DNA of 64,000 bases from Desulfocicer vacuolatum DSM 3385. Its GTDB lineage: Bacteria > Desulfobacterota > Desulfobacteria > Desulfobacterales > Desulfobacteraceae. This document shows, in pieces, positions 63,624 through 64,000 of the stretch. Where the stretch lies: NCBI RefSeq assembly GCF_900176365.1, contig NZ_FWXY01000012.1, positions 1-64,000 on the forward strand, in the 5' to 3' direction. The position numbers and the translations under genes were made by a program. How positions within the stretch are numbered: the stretch's first letter is position 1; every line of letters begins with the position of its first letter. The notes below the pieces were generated by a model. It saw nothing but the letters and a program-made list of their open reading frames with translations, had not been told where the DNA came from and made no database searches.

Positions 63624-63687
63624 TGATTTCAGTTGCCATGGCCAAAAAAATGCTTATACTCGATGATCAGATAATTCTTTATTTAAC
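63624..63687. other. Upstream region of the 61-residue gene
   Basis: Short non-coding stretch. Together with the G2-F2-A11 repeat block it makes a gene-free region from 63624 to the window end. Confidence 0.5.
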
Positions 63688-63836
63688 AGGCATGTCCTGA
63701 CGGACACAACGAATATTGAAGTATGGTATTATGCCGCCCCCCCGACGGGCAATGGGACCGGAACTGTAAACAGCTCAATTGTCCGGTTCCTATTGCCCCT
63801 CGGGGGGGGGGGGGGACGGCTCTGCCTTAGCTTGCC
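63688..63836. repeat. Repeat family G, copy 2 (large palindrome)
   Basis: Same order as copy 1: GCATGTCCTGACGGACACAAC, then GCCGCCCCCCCGACGGGCAAT, GTCCGGTTCCTATTGCCC and CTCGGGGG. Here the second arm has an uninterrupted run of about 14 G (about 63802-63815), an unstable tract. Confidence 0.8.
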
Positions 63837-63849
63837 TTGGAGGCTGCCT

Positions 63850-63957
63850 TTTCATATAAAACATACATGGCTGTAACCACCAGCCACAACAAACAATGAA
63901 AAAACAGTGGCTGTGAACACCCAGAACCTAATACCCAGTACCCAGCACCTGCTTTTT
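63850..63957 (-). repeat. Repeat family F, copy 2
   Basis: Inverted relative to 60272-60368: ACATGGCTGTAACCACCAGC, ACCCAGAACCTAATACCCAG. Directly followed by A11. Confidence 0.75.
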
Positions 63958-64000
63958 CATATAACCGCCACGGGCAGGCCGATCCGGTTCTGCCCACAAC
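63958..64000 (-). repeat. Repeat family A, copy A11 (cut by window end)
   Basis: CATATAACCGCCACGGGCAG and GATCCGGTTCTGCCCACAAC are the distal part of a family A element in reverse orientation, truncated by the window edge. Confidence 0.75.

Noticed and set aside
63802-63815. 14-G run considered as a functional phase-variation tract
   Set aside because: It lies in a non-coding palindrome, not in a gene or a recognisable promoter, and may be a sequencing artefact.

Overview
The window reads as chromosome of a Gram-negative, strictly anaerobic deltaproteobacterium, most likely a sulfate reducer of the Desulfobacteraceae type. This is inferred from gene content: the siroheme-dependent heme route (AhbC, HemB, AhbD), a PPi-dependent phosphofructokinase, a COG1900/DUF39 homocysteine-biosynthesis protein, selenocysteine tRNA with YedF, a taurine-pyruvate-type aminotransferase, Kdo/LPS export genes, and very repeat-rich intergenic DNA. 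I could not run a search, so the taxon is a suggestion.

Layout. 1-8480 (minus strand): edge of one gene, a flippase-like membrane protein, an NtrC-type response regulator, pyrC-pyrB, lepB, a COG1900 protein and an M23 peptidase. 8712-17055 (plus): kdsA-kdsC-lptC-lptA-lptB-rpoN-hpf-ptsN-rapZ-EIIA(Man), then tpiA-secG and tRNA-Leu(GAG). 17302-22734: a ClpX-like ATPase translationally coupled to ahbC, then hemB and, after a block of repeats, ahbD. 22843-27929 (minus): PPi-phosphofructokinase and a polar amino-acid ABC transporter. 28380-33918: ftsY, a YebG-like protein, ackA, a GntR/FCD regulator and a class III aminotransferase.

34410-40768 (plus) is the most unusual block: class IV (D-amino acid type) aminotransferase, alanine racemase, a CapA-like protein without signal peptide, a glutamate-racemase-like protein, a D-Ala-D-Ala-ligase-like ATP-grasp enzyme and an N-formylglutamate-amidohydrolase-like enzyme. 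It looks like a pathway that makes and ligates D-amino acids, with a product I cannot name. 40769-43202 is gene-poor and holds a MITE-like repeat, an orphan secreted protein and selC. 43203-53606: ychF, a spermidine-synthase-like protein, rlmD, a hydrolase, yedF, a methyltransferase, an AmrS-like radical SAM enzyme, a UbiA-type prenyltransferase, a CCA-adding-type enzyme and a DHFR-like protein. 54040-63578: a FecR/OmpA/CHASE2-HD-GYP signalling set, a CDF transporter, hisD, a zinc-ribbon protein, polA and a small hypothetical gene.

At least seven families of dispersed, hairpin-forming intergenic repeats (called A to G here) can be recognised because copies recur within the window, often inverted and sometimes nested next to each other. 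No transposase gene is present, so they are presumably mobilised in trans or are relics.
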